A stretch of DNA of 64,000 bases from Candidatus Nitrotoga sp. HW29 (lineage in GTDB: Bacteria > Pseudomonadota > Gammaproteobacteria > Burkholderiales > Gallionellaceae). A program made the translations under genes and the position numbers. Where the stretch lies: contig NZ_CAKMAA020000011.1 in assembly GCF_924101635.2 (NCBI RefSeq), forward strand, positions 1 through 64,000, given 5' to 3'. Under the pieces are notes generated by a model, which did not search any database, was not told where the DNA came from, and saw only the letters and a program-made list of their open reading frames with translations. Below, piece by piece: positions 57,401 to 64,000 of the stretch (position 1 is its first letter; the number at the start of each line of letters is the position of its first letter).

Positions 57401-58449
57401 GGAAAATGATATATCAGGCTATTTCTCGCCATGACGCCGAACAATTTGAGGTGTACTGCTATTCGCTGTCAGCGCAGCAAGATGCGTGGACCGAGCGCTT
57501 CCGTGCTTGTAGCCATCGATTTGTCAGCATCGCAAATCTCGACGCACGCAGTGCGGCAAATCGCATTGCCGAAGATAATCTGGATATTCTGGTGGATCTG
57601 TCCACTCACACCAAAGATAGCCTGCCAGCGATTCTGGCGTACAAACCAGCGCGCCTGCAAATCACCCACATTGCCAGCGCCGGGGCAATGGGGCTGGATA
57701 GCATCGATTTCAAATTAACCGATCAATACGCCGACACTCCAGCAAATCAGGCGTATCTGCTGGAGCGCCTGCTGCCGATGCAGGGCTGTATATTTCCTTA
57801 TCGCCACATCGCACCGGCAAGCCAGCACAACTATCAGCGCACAAAACTTGGCATAAAAAAGAACGCTATCGTGCTGGGTGCTTTTGTGACCTTGATGAAG
57901 CTGAGCCCGCGCTGTCTTGCATTGTGGCGCCGGGTGCTGGAAGCGCTGCCGAACGCGGTACTCGCGTTCTCGCCGCCCAACCTTGAAGCTAAAGCCGGCT
58001 ATCTGCAACGGCTCAAGGCGGCTGGTATAGCAGCAACGCGTGTTGTCTTTATCCCACCCGGCAAGGATGACACTCATAACCAGGCACGCTATACCCTGGT
58101 TGACATGGTGCTGGACACACTGCCGTTTGGCGGTGTCAATGGCACGCTGGAAGCACTCGACATGGGCGTGCCGGTGATCACATTGCGCGGAGAACGACAT
58201 GGTGAACGTACCGGCTTCAGCATTCTGACGAACCTCGGCGTAACGGAAACGATTGCCAGCAACGAACAGGAGTTTATCGATATCGCCAAACGCCTCGCTA
58301 ACGATCAAACGTTCTACGCCAGTGTTAAGGATGCTATTCGGCGTGGTTTAGCCGACTCGCCGCTCGTCAACATGGATGATCATGCGCGTCATCTGGAAGA
58401 AGCCTATCGACAGGCGTTAATGCAGAAAGGCATCGTAACATCACGATGA
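54484..58449 (+). CDS. Double-module TPR-GT41 glycosyltransferase
   Basis: A 1321-residue protein made of two complete TPR-GT41 units. Unit 1: TPRs at about 5-160, GT41 at about 260-620 (LRIGYLSADFRVHVMGK, ILVDLCNHTSYSNALILAYK, FANIMKFSPRSL, LDTFPYSGGDTTLAALDMGV). Unit 2 restarts at about residue 626 with NKALFQNAVRQHQ, has longer TPRs to about 885 and GT41 from about 957 (IRLGYLSADLRDHVMGK, ILVDLSTHTKDSL, LMKLSPRCL, LDTLPFGGVNGTLEALDMGV). Both units keep the His (VHVMG, DHVMG) that corresponds to OGT His498 and the UDP-lysine. The two units resemble each other more than the flanking enzymes, so internal duplication is likely. Two catalytic domains could extend a glycan or serve two acceptor sites. 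Confidence 0.85.
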   Translation: MNNPDQLFQQAVQQHQAGRLVDAMMIYRQVLAVQSRHPQCHYNLALALQFLNQTDAAIASYQRAIEINPGFAEAHNNLGNIFQNLDRLEDARQSYSRALASNSRLPQAQFNLGLILKKQKRFSLAVEHFQAAIDIAPDYEEAYDNLCSLLKFLDRTEEWLDAFKKFERLNNKTDWFFVAGLSACRYLGDFNREQNYLHALSAHPLTDGDIGVLDNILGIAQYFDLPQAQLLRLYHAYNQAVKRQHFSEFPLVSPYRSQHTKLRIGYLSADFRVHVMGKLMIEVLARHDRSQFELYLYSLASQTDALTTQFSTISDKFVDIHTLSARQAAKMIAEDDLDILVDLCNHTSYSNALILAYKPARVQITHLGAHGAIGMDTVDYKLTDHYADVPGNAAYLIEKLLPMKGCLFPFHHVEPASDIHLSRAELGIAENAVVLGVFANIMKFSPRSLQTWAAILTRNEQAVLAFSPLKENEKASYLRQITAAGIDPARVKFIPAAKDEQFNRARYALLDMALDTFPYSGGDTTLAALDMGVPVITLCGQRHSERTSYSILMNLGVPEIIAHSEAEYIDLACRLASDTGWRGTVVEKIRRGLADSPLVDMDAYTRHLEDAYRDAIAQCPLKDAIVNDDNKALFQNAVRQHQANNLMEAADGYRHVLLHEPDHAAALYLYGVLLEQAGQEDDAIVQLQRAIAVSPSYLDAHLALGNLYLKLGQMEDAVTGFNTALQVKPGHFTALNGLGRALTGAGHLPQAVTTLQQAIQSQPQESSAYFNLGVAYQKQGLPDAAMAAYHRALALEPNNTEALFNLGVLFQQQGMAERAAACYQQVLRIEPDHTSAYYHLGDVLFDAGKINSWLENFKQFRRHAPPSAMLAVYGLQACQYLGEIEQQQAYLDDLLSDEYAFLNAADALDRLEEILYLLLFFDIPPEHLFALYQRYNQLSKQTYTPQLSLSARAAGGKIRLGYLSADLRDHVMGKMIYQAISRHDAEQFEVYCYSLSAQQDAWTERFRACSHRFVSIANLDARSAANRIAEDNLDILVDLSTHTKDSLPAILAYKPARLQITHIASAGAMGLDSIDFKLTDQYADTPANQAYLLERLLPMQGCIFPYRHIAPASQHNYQRTKLGIKKNAIVLGAFVTLMKLSPRCLALWRRVLEALPNAVLAFSPPNLEAKAGYLQRLKAAGIAATRVVFIPPGKDDTHNQARYTLVDMVLDTLPFGGVNGTLEALDMGVPVITLRGERHGERTGFSILTNLGVTETIASNEQEFIDIAKRLANDQTFYASVKDAIRRGLADSPLVNMDDHARHLEEAYRQALMQKGIVTSR

Positions 58450-58464
58450 ATATCCTATGCAGCC

Positions 58465-60603
58465 ATGACTGATAGCGTTGATTTACTTAATCAGGCTGCC
58501 GCACGGGCGCGACAAGCCGGTAATTTGGAGCAGGCACTAGCGTATCTTGATCAAGCCATCGCTCTCAGCCCGCAAGCGTCGCGCAATCATTTTCTGCGCG
58601 GACTCACACTGGAAGACCTGCATCGGCCAGACGAGGCCATCGCCAGCCTGCAAAATGCAATTCGCATGAAACCGGACTATGCCGAGGCCTACAACAATAT
58701 CGGCATTATCCTGCATGACCAAAAACGCTTCGAGCAAGCCGCTGCAAATTTCCGCGATGCAATCCATCACAAGCCGGATTATCCCGGCGCTTATAACAAC
58801 CTGGGTACCTCGCTTCGGGCGCTGGGTGACTTCGCTGGCGCTCAGCCGCAGTTTGCACAGGCCGTTCTGCTAAAACCGGATTACGCGCTGGCCCATTACA
58901 ATCTGGGTGTCACTTACCTGGATATAAAACTACTCAATCAGGCAGAAGCCAGTTTCAGCCATGTGCTGCGCTTGAAACCGGATCACGCTCAGGCCTACAC
59001 CTGTCTCGGTTCTGTTCAGCTTCAACTGGGCAAGCTCGATGAAGCGGAAGCCAGTTTCATCCATGCCGCGCAAATGAAACCGGGCAAGAATGGCGCGGAG
59101 CTCAACCAACTTGCCCGCGTGTTCTGGGAACAAGGCCGCATCGAACAAACGCTTGCGGCCTATCGGCAAGCACAAACGCTGAATCCGCATGAACTGAAAT
59201 CGGCTCTCGGTGTCTTGCTGTCATTGCCCGCTGTATACCGTAATCAGATTGATTTGCTGGAAGCACGACAGCGATTCACTGATGGCCTGAAAAGCCTGCA
59301 CGCAAATATCCCGAACTTTATTTCTCACAATCCACCTGAAAAGCTATTGGATGAACTGCGCTGGAGTAATTTTTACTTGGCCTACCAAGGCCTTGATGAT
59401 AAGAATCTACAAACAGATTATGCGCATTTCGTGGCGGCCATGCTGGAGAAAATCGCACCGCAATTCATGCAACCGCGCGCGAAAAAAAATGCAGCGGGAC
59501 GCCGCTTGCGCATTGGTTATCTGTCCAGCTTTTTCAGAAATTGCACGGTCGGGATGTATTTTCGCAGCTGGATCACGAAACTCGATCGTGAACAATTTGA
59601 AATTTTTGTCTATCATACCCGTCAGGAAACAGATGCTGTCACTCGGGAAATTGTCGACACTTGTGACCATTTTCGCCACCTTGTCGCGGGCCCTATTTCA
59701 CCAGATCGTATTGCCGCATCCGTGCTGGCGGATGACCTGGATATCCTGGTTTACCCCGAGTTGGGCATGGATAACTCCAGTTTCCTATTGGCTGCCATGC
59801 GACTGGCACGGGTACAATGCGCCGGTTGGGGACACCCTGTGACGAGCGGCCACAAAAATATCGACTACTATTTTTCCAGCGCCGCAATGGAGCCCGACAA
59901 CGCCGCGCTCCATTATTCAGAAAAATTGATATTGCTCGAGGGGCTAGGCACTTATTACAGCAAGCCTGTGCTGCCCACACCGGCGCGCCGTGCCGACTTT
60001 GGGTTGCCGGAAGGTAAAACGCTGTATCTATGCCCGCAATCACTATTCAAAATTCACCCGGACAATGATGCCCTACTGGCGAATATTCTTGAGCGCGACC
60101 CGAATGGCGTCATCGTGCTGTTTGCCGGCCGCCATCCCAACATTACCAACGTCTTTTTTGCGCGGCTGGCACAGACCCTACACGCACGCGGTCTGGCGCT
60201 GCAAGGACACGGTATTATTCTGCCTTCAATGACACATGACGATTATTTACGCGTCAATATGCTGTGTGATGTAATGCTTGATACCCTGCATTGGTCTGGC
60301 GGCAACACAACCCTGGACGCGCTCGCCTGCGGTTTACCCGTGGTAACGTTGCCGGGAGAGTTCATGCGTGGTCGGCAAAGCTATGGAATGCTGAAATGCA
60401 TGAAGTTAGATGAACTTATCGCTAAAAACAAGGATGACTATAGTGAGATCGCCATCAAGATCGGCACAGACAGTGCATGGCGCCAGCAAGTTGTGCAACG
60501 CATCATTGCCAATAGTAATAACATCTTCAATATGGAAAAGTCATTACGTCAAATGGAATCGTTTTATCATTCTGAATTCAACGTGCCATATAGCGGTCAG
60601 TAG
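58465..60603 (+). CDS. TPR protein with GT41 glycosyltransferase domain, third
   Basis: A 712-residue protein closely related to the one at 52267-54477 throughout: seven or so TPRs at about 10-240, then GT41 from about 345 with LRIGYLSSFFRNCTVGMYF, YPELGMDNSS, WGHPVTSGHKNIDYYFSS, CPQSLFKIHPDND and LDTLHWSGGNTTLDALACGL. It too has Cys where OGT has His498. A 59-base stretch (60325-60383) differs at a single base from 54178-54236. It starts 15 bases after the double-module gene, so the three are one operon. Confidence 0.85.
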   Translation: MTDSVDLLNQAAARARQAGNLEQALAYLDQAIALSPQASRNHFLRGLTLEDLHRPDEAIASLQNAIRMKPDYAEAYNNIGIILHDQKRFEQAAANFRDAIHHKPDYPGAYNNLGTSLRALGDFAGAQPQFAQAVLLKPDYALAHYNLGVTYLDIKLLNQAEASFSHVLRLKPDHAQAYTCLGSVQLQLGKLDEAEASFIHAAQMKPGKNGAELNQLARVFWEQGRIEQTLAAYRQAQTLNPHELKSALGVLLSLPAVYRNQIDLLEARQRFTDGLKSLHANIPNFISHNPPEKLLDELRWSNFYLAYQGLDDKNLQTDYAHFVAAMLEKIAPQFMQPRAKKNAAGRRLRIGYLSSFFRNCTVGMYFRSWITKLDREQFEIFVYHTRQETDAVTREIVDTCDHFRHLVAGPISPDRIAASVLADDLDILVYPELGMDNSSFLLAAMRLARVQCAGWGHPVTSGHKNIDYYFSSAAMEPDNAALHYSEKLILLEGLGTYYSKPVLPTPARRADFGLPEGKTLYLCPQSLFKIHPDNDALLANILERDPNGVIVLFAGRHPNITNVFFARLAQTLHARGLALQGHGIILPSMTHDDYLRVNMLCDVMLDTLHWSGGNTTLDALACGLPVVTLPGEFMRGRQSYGMLKCMKLDELIAKNKDDYSEIAIKIGTDSAWRQQVVQRIIANSNNIFNMEKSLRQMESFYHSEFNVPYSGQ

Positions 60604-60634
60604 CCATATCCCGGTTGATACGAGGCCCAATAAC

Positions 60635-61405
60635 ATGATTTCAATTATTATTTGCAGCATCACTCCGGAAAAATTTGCGCTCGTCTCGAAAAACTATACA
60701 GAGCTGTTGGGGAATACGCCGTTTGAAATCATCGGCATCCATGACGCGCAGTCGCTATGTGAAGGCTATAACCGTGGCATCAATCAAAGCCGGGGCGATA
60801 TCCTGATTTTTTGCCATGATGACATCGAGATCATTTCTCCCGATTTTTACCCGCTTTTATGCCAATATCTTCAAGTTTATGACGTGGTCGGCTGTGCCGG
60901 TACAAACCATTTGGTCGCCAGTAACTGGGGGTTCGCGGGAGACCCCTACATACACGGCACGGTGATTTACCCGTCGACCGCTGATGTATGGCCCGGCAAT
61001 CACTTTGACCTGGGGATGTGGGGCGGAGTCAGTTCGGTGGTCGTTGAAGGGATTCAAGCTTTGGACGGGTTTTTCTTTGCCGTGAATCGACGGGTGGTCA
61101 ATGAAATACGCTTCGATGAACAAAATTTCGATGGCTTCCATATCTATGACACCGATTTTACCTTCGCCGCCTATTTAGCCGGATTCAAATTGGCAGTCTG
61201 CAAGGATATTTTAATAGCCCACCAATCGCGCGGAAATTATTGTGAAAAGTTCGATGCATTTAGTGTCAGGTTTATGGAAAAGTATCAAGGCCGCCTGCCC
61301 ATTCAAGAATGCAATAACCGCCAAGTGGCATTAGCGAAAAACCTTGATCGTGCACAAATACTCCGCATCCGTGACAGTTTTCGGGTCGCTAACGGGATAA
61401 TTTAG
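60635..61405 (+). CDS. Family 2 glycosyltransferase
   Basis: A 256-residue GT2-like protein: MISIIICSITPEKFALVSKN opens a Rossmann-type sugar-nucleotide domain, CHDDIEIISPDF carries the DxD-like metal motif, and LDGFFFAVNRRVVNEIRFDE and FDGFHIYDTDFTFAAYLAGFK are acceptor-side blocks of the Glyco_tranf_2_5 (StrF-like) group. The sugar is unknown. GAGG nine bases before the ATG sets the start 32 bases after the last GT41 gene, hence same operon. The stop codon overlaps that of the convergent Wzz-like gene by three to four bases. Confidence 0.8.
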   Translation: MISIIICSITPEKFALVSKNYTELLGNTPFEIIGIHDAQSLCEGYNRGINQSRGDILIFCHDDIEIISPDFYPLLCQYLQVYDVVGCAGTNHLVASNWGFAGDPYIHGTVIYPSTADVWPGNHFDLGMWGGVSSVVVEGIQALDGFFFAVNRRVVNEIRFDEQNFDGFHIYDTDFTFAAYLAGFKLAVCKDILIAHQSRGNYCEKFDAFSVRFMEKYQGRLPIQECNNRQVALAKNLDRAQILRIRDSFRVANGII

Positions 61406-63465
61406 GCGGTCGGCCGCACTGCCGACATTAAGCGTTCTACCTGCTCTAGTCCCAGTCGTTTTCCGGCGGGTGCCATGGCGCTGTAGATGGCCGCCTGCGC
61501 TGTGCTCATTTTCCCGACTGCGCGGGCGAGGTCGGCCATGCGAATGCCCTGACGGGCCAGAAAGGCAGCAAAGGTATGGCGCAGTGCATCAGGCGTAACT
61601 TCAACAGGCTGATCGACGCCCGCGTCATGTGCCGCGTAAAGTAGTTCTGTTGTCAAATCATTGAGCGCAAGCGGTTTAGCATTTGCATCGCCGAGCAATG
61701 GCTGCGCATCGCCTGCCGGGGTGATTTTAAAAGTGTTAACGATCACTTCATGCAAGGCGCTATCCAGTGGAATGTCGCGTGCTGTCGTTCGCGCATCGTC
61801 GCTTTCCTGGCCGCTTGCAATATGTAATGTCCGTACTTCCGTATTGACGTCGCTGCCGCGTAGTGCGACCGCCTCTTCCGGGCTGACGCCCCTGAGCAGC
61901 AGGTGAGTAAACAGCAACACGGGAGGCGTGGCATTGGTCAGGATGCCTGCCAGTTCTTCTTGCAGCAGTTCGCGTGAGTGAATTGCGGACGGCAACATCG
62001 ACATGCGCCCGTCATATTCCACCGCAAGCGGCTTTCGGTGCGCCAGGGCAGCCACATTGTCCTGGCCCGATTCATATCCCAAACCATAGTTCGGATTGCC
62101 CGGGTAAGGTGGCGGGTGAGGGGATGGCTGGGACACAATCCACGTGGGCGGCGCGTCCACCCGGTTGAACAGCTCAACTACCCACATCACCAGCAGTGCC
62201 AGTAAAAAGGCGCCGCCCAGCACGATGGCCGCATCACGTGTGTACTGCGGTTGCCACGGCTCACGCGGTATGAAAGCGGGTTCCACCACCCGCACTGATG
62301 GCCTGCGCGCGGCCTCACCCGCCTCCTGGCGCGCCTTGCGCTGGGTTGCGTCGCGCAGCAGTGCCTCCAACGGTGCAAGCTCATCACGCATGATGCGAAA
62401 ATCATTGAAGTGTGCGGCAAACTGCTGCAGCGCACCACGGTTGCCTGCTGCCTGCTGTGCCATGCGGGCAACGGTGTCCCGTGCGGCATTGACCTCGTCA
62501 CGCGCGTCGGCCAACGCCGAACTTTGATCCGACCGCGCCACTTGCCCACTGCTTTGCCGCTGATTGGCAACCTGACGCTCCAGCTCGGCCAGGCGATTTC
62601 TGACTGCACGTGCGTGCGGATCCATCGCCAAATAGGCAGACGTATAGGCACGGCTCAGTTCACTGAGCTCTTCACGGGCCTGGGATGCGCGCTGCTCCAG
62701 ATTATCCAGTGTGGCATTGGGCCGTACCGGCGCTGCCATGGGCCTGCCACCGGCAGCGGATTCAGCCATCGCACGCAGTTTGCCTTCGGCAATCGCCAGT
62801 TTTTCCTGAGCTTTGTTGAGTGCTTCGGTTTGACCCTTGATTCGGCCCAAAGCTTCATTTTCTTCGCGCTCGAAGGAGACGATGTTATGGCGCAAGCGAA
62901 AATCTTCCATCTGGCGGCGCTGGGTTTGAACTTTTTGGGTAAGTTGGGTGACTTCGTCATTGATCTGGGTTAATGAGCTGCCCGAGGTTTTTGCATAGGC
63001 ATCGTTCAACTGGCCAGTGTAGGCAACGACCAATTCATTGACCAGCATGGCGGCAAGTGCAGCATCGGGGCCGCGTGATGATACCTCGACCACGTTCGTA
63101 CCTTCGGCCACCGTGGCCTGCAGCCCCGTTTGCAAGGCAGCCACCGGATCCGCTCCTAATCGGGAAGCGGTGTCACGTTGTGCGCCGGACATTTTTTCCA
63201 GAACCGCTTTAACCAACGGGCGGCTGGTCAATACTTGCAGCTCATTCAAGAGCGAGCGCGGCACGTTGGCGCCTTGCGTGCCGCCGGTGGATACAGCCGC
63301 TTCAACTTGAACCGCACCGGGATTGATCTGAACCCGCGTGCTGGCCAGGTAGATTGCGGGACGTGAGTAGCTGTACAACAGACCGATGGCGGCAAGTATT
63401 AAAAACGTGCCTGAAAAAACAAGAAATTTGCGTCGGTTGGCGCGCTGTGTGGGAGAAGAAAACAT
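61402..63465 (-). CDS. Wzz/GumC-like polysaccharide chain-length protein fused to a degenerate tyrosine-recombinase domain
   Basis: A 687-residue protein. Residues about 12-35 are the first membrane helix (FLVFSGTFLILAAIGLLY) followed by the Wzz motif YLASTRVQINPG; 40-400 are a periplasmic coiled-coil-rich part; a second helix spans about 411-433 (IVLGGAFLLALLVMWVVELF). Then, where GumC-type proteins may carry a tyrosine kinase, comes a Pro-rich linker and, from about 490, a tyrosine-recombinase-like domain: THLLLRGVSPEEAVALRGSD (Arg525), TPDALRHTFAAFLARQGIRM (Asp626 instead of His, Arg629), VGK (Lys652 instead of His) and IYSAMAP (Tyr661). The catalytic lysine of the beta-hairpin seems absent. 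So strand cleavage is unlikely; a binding or regulatory role is possible. AAAGG eight bases before the ATG supports the start. Confidence 0.82.
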   Translation of the reverse strand: MFSSPTQRANRRKFLVFSGTFLILAAIGLLYSYSRPAIYLASTRVQINPGAVQVEAAVSTGGTQGANVPRSLLNELQVLTSRPLVKAVLEKMSGAQRDTASRLGADPVAALQTGLQATVAEGTNVVEVSSRGPDAALAAMLVNELVVAYTGQLNDAYAKTSGSSLTQINDEVTQLTQKVQTQRRQMEDFRLRHNIVSFEREENEALGRIKGQTEALNKAQEKLAIAEGKLRAMAESAAGGRPMAAPVRPNATLDNLEQRASQAREELSELSRAYTSAYLAMDPHARAVRNRLAELERQVANQRQSSGQVARSDQSSALADARDEVNAARDTVARMAQQAAGNRGALQQFAAHFNDFRIMRDELAPLEALLRDATQRKARQEAGEAARRPSVRVVEPAFIPREPWQPQYTRDAAIVLGGAFLLALLVMWVVELFNRVDAPPTWIVSQPSPHPPPYPGNPNYGLGYESGQDNVAALAHRKPLAVEYDGRMSMLPSAIHSRELLQEELAGILTNATPPVLLFTHLLLRGVSPEEAVALRGSDVNTEVRTLHIASGQESDDARTTARDIPLDSALHEVIVNTFKITPAGDAQPLLGDANAKPLALNDLTTELLYAAHDAGVDQPVEVTPDALRHTFAAFLARQGIRMADLARAVGKMSTAQAAIYSAMAPAGKRLGLEQVERLMSAVRPTA

Positions 63466-64000
63466 GGCCGAAACCTTTCTTACAGCGGCTGTTCAAAGAC
63501 TCAAATCAAGCTGACTTTGAAGTTAGAGGATACCCAATTCATAGAAGGATGCGCTGGTATATCGGGAAAATAAATGTACTTTTCCATATGCACTGAATGT
63601 ATCGGAAAGCAATTTGATCGTCAACTTGACCTGCAAATTACCGAAACTCACCAGATTTGTGCCTAACGAGTGGCAAAAAGTGTGGGCTAGCGAACGATCA
63701 CCCGAACCACCCCGTCGTTTCCTTGCGTTTAGGATTGGTGAACACCGTGTGGAACAAAATTTTTTAATGATAGAAAAAAACGCGCACCACATTGCATGCA
63801 CGTTTAACCGGAAGTAGTGATCTAAACGAGGTTAGTAAATAAGGTGTTCGTACGTATTTTAAATTCAAGAATACCTGGGCCGTATGTGCAACGACAGTAT
63901 GGAAATAAGCGCTCCCTATACCTGGGTTGCAAATGTAAATACTTGGTGTAGCTGACTAACTTTTCTTCATCCAATCACAAAAGGTGACGGGTAGCACGTG
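63466..64000. other. Region upstream of the Wzz-like gene
   Basis: No convincing gene. Short open frames overlap on opposite strands (67 codons plus, 92 minus) without ribosome-binding sites or recognisable domains; one of them might be a decayed fragment. The promoter of the Wzz-like gene should lie at the left end. No repeat or terminator was identified. Confidence 0.45.

Noticed and set aside
61402-62000. Integrase of a mobile element at the end of the glycan region
   Set aside because: The domain is fused in frame to Wzz, has changed catalytic residues, and no attachment-site repeats or element genes were seen.
63523-63817. Small genes on either strand near the window end
   Set aside because: Opposite-strand overlapping frames with no family resemblance; neither has a start context.

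Overview
The window reads as chromosomal DNA of a betaproteobacterium, most likely in the Nitrosomonadales/Gallionellaceae neighbourhood. This is inferred from the lysine/alanine/proline-rich histone H1-like tail, the DUF1840 protein, the prmA–accC–accB–aroQ block, the tkt–gapA–pgk–pyk–fba cluster typical of autotrophic betaproteobacteria, and the type II secretion gene order. No rRNA, tRNA, CRISPR array or intact insertion sequence was seen. Several genes use TTG starts that are fixed by good ribosome-binding sites (pgk, gspE, gspF, gspH).

Layout. 0–7 kb: the end of an H1-like gene, the lipid A flippase msbA, a ferredoxin-type flavin reductase divergent from an SDR-family protein, a 2OG-Fe(II) oxygenase, DUF1840, and an exported gamma-glutamylcyclotransferase-like protein. 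6.8–9.9 kb (minus strand): ppiC-like chaperone, Wzm-like permease and Wzt-like ATPase with a C-terminal glycan-recognition domain, i.e. an ABC export route for a polysaccharide. 10–13.3 kb: three exported proteins of unknown function, two of them with clear intrinsic terminators. 13.7–25.2 kb (minus): a type II secretion locus gspE-F-G-H-I-J-K-L-M-(C-like)-D with mostly 4-bp ATGA overlaps, interrupted by a 458-bp gap between gspK and gspL. 25.5–30.2 kb (minus): DUF3426 protein, prmA, accC, accB, aroQ and a PIN-domain toxin–antitoxin pair.

30.7–38.1 kb (plus): transketolase, GAPDH, phosphoglycerate kinase, pyruvate kinase and class II aldolase, closed by a strong terminator. The tkt–gapA spacer is unusually rich in perfect hairpins, including a compact potential three-way junction. 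38.3–39.5 kb: a small basic protein and ppk2. 39.9–42.7 kb (minus): a TetR regulator and a DUF4242–SQR-like–DUF1641 operon that share a GACCGGTC palindrome in both promoters, so probably one regulatory unit.

43–64 kb is an accessory glycan region: a lycopene-cyclase-like membrane protein, a 989-residue exported protein with beta-sandwich repeats and a likely TIM-barrel domain, two tandem copies of an acyltransferase-like plus NodB-like deacetylase pair, a methyltransferase whose N-terminus resembles the Wzt glycan-binding domain, three TPR/GT41 (SPINDLY/OGT-like) glycosyltransferase genes of which the middle one holds two complete enzyme modules, a GT2 enzyme, and, convergent to these, a Wzz/GumC-like chain-length protein fused to a degenerate tyrosine-recombinase domain. 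Together these suggest a system for building, trimming and attaching glycans to surface proteins or polymers. The Wzz–recombinase fusion and the multi-module GT41 array are the most unusual items.
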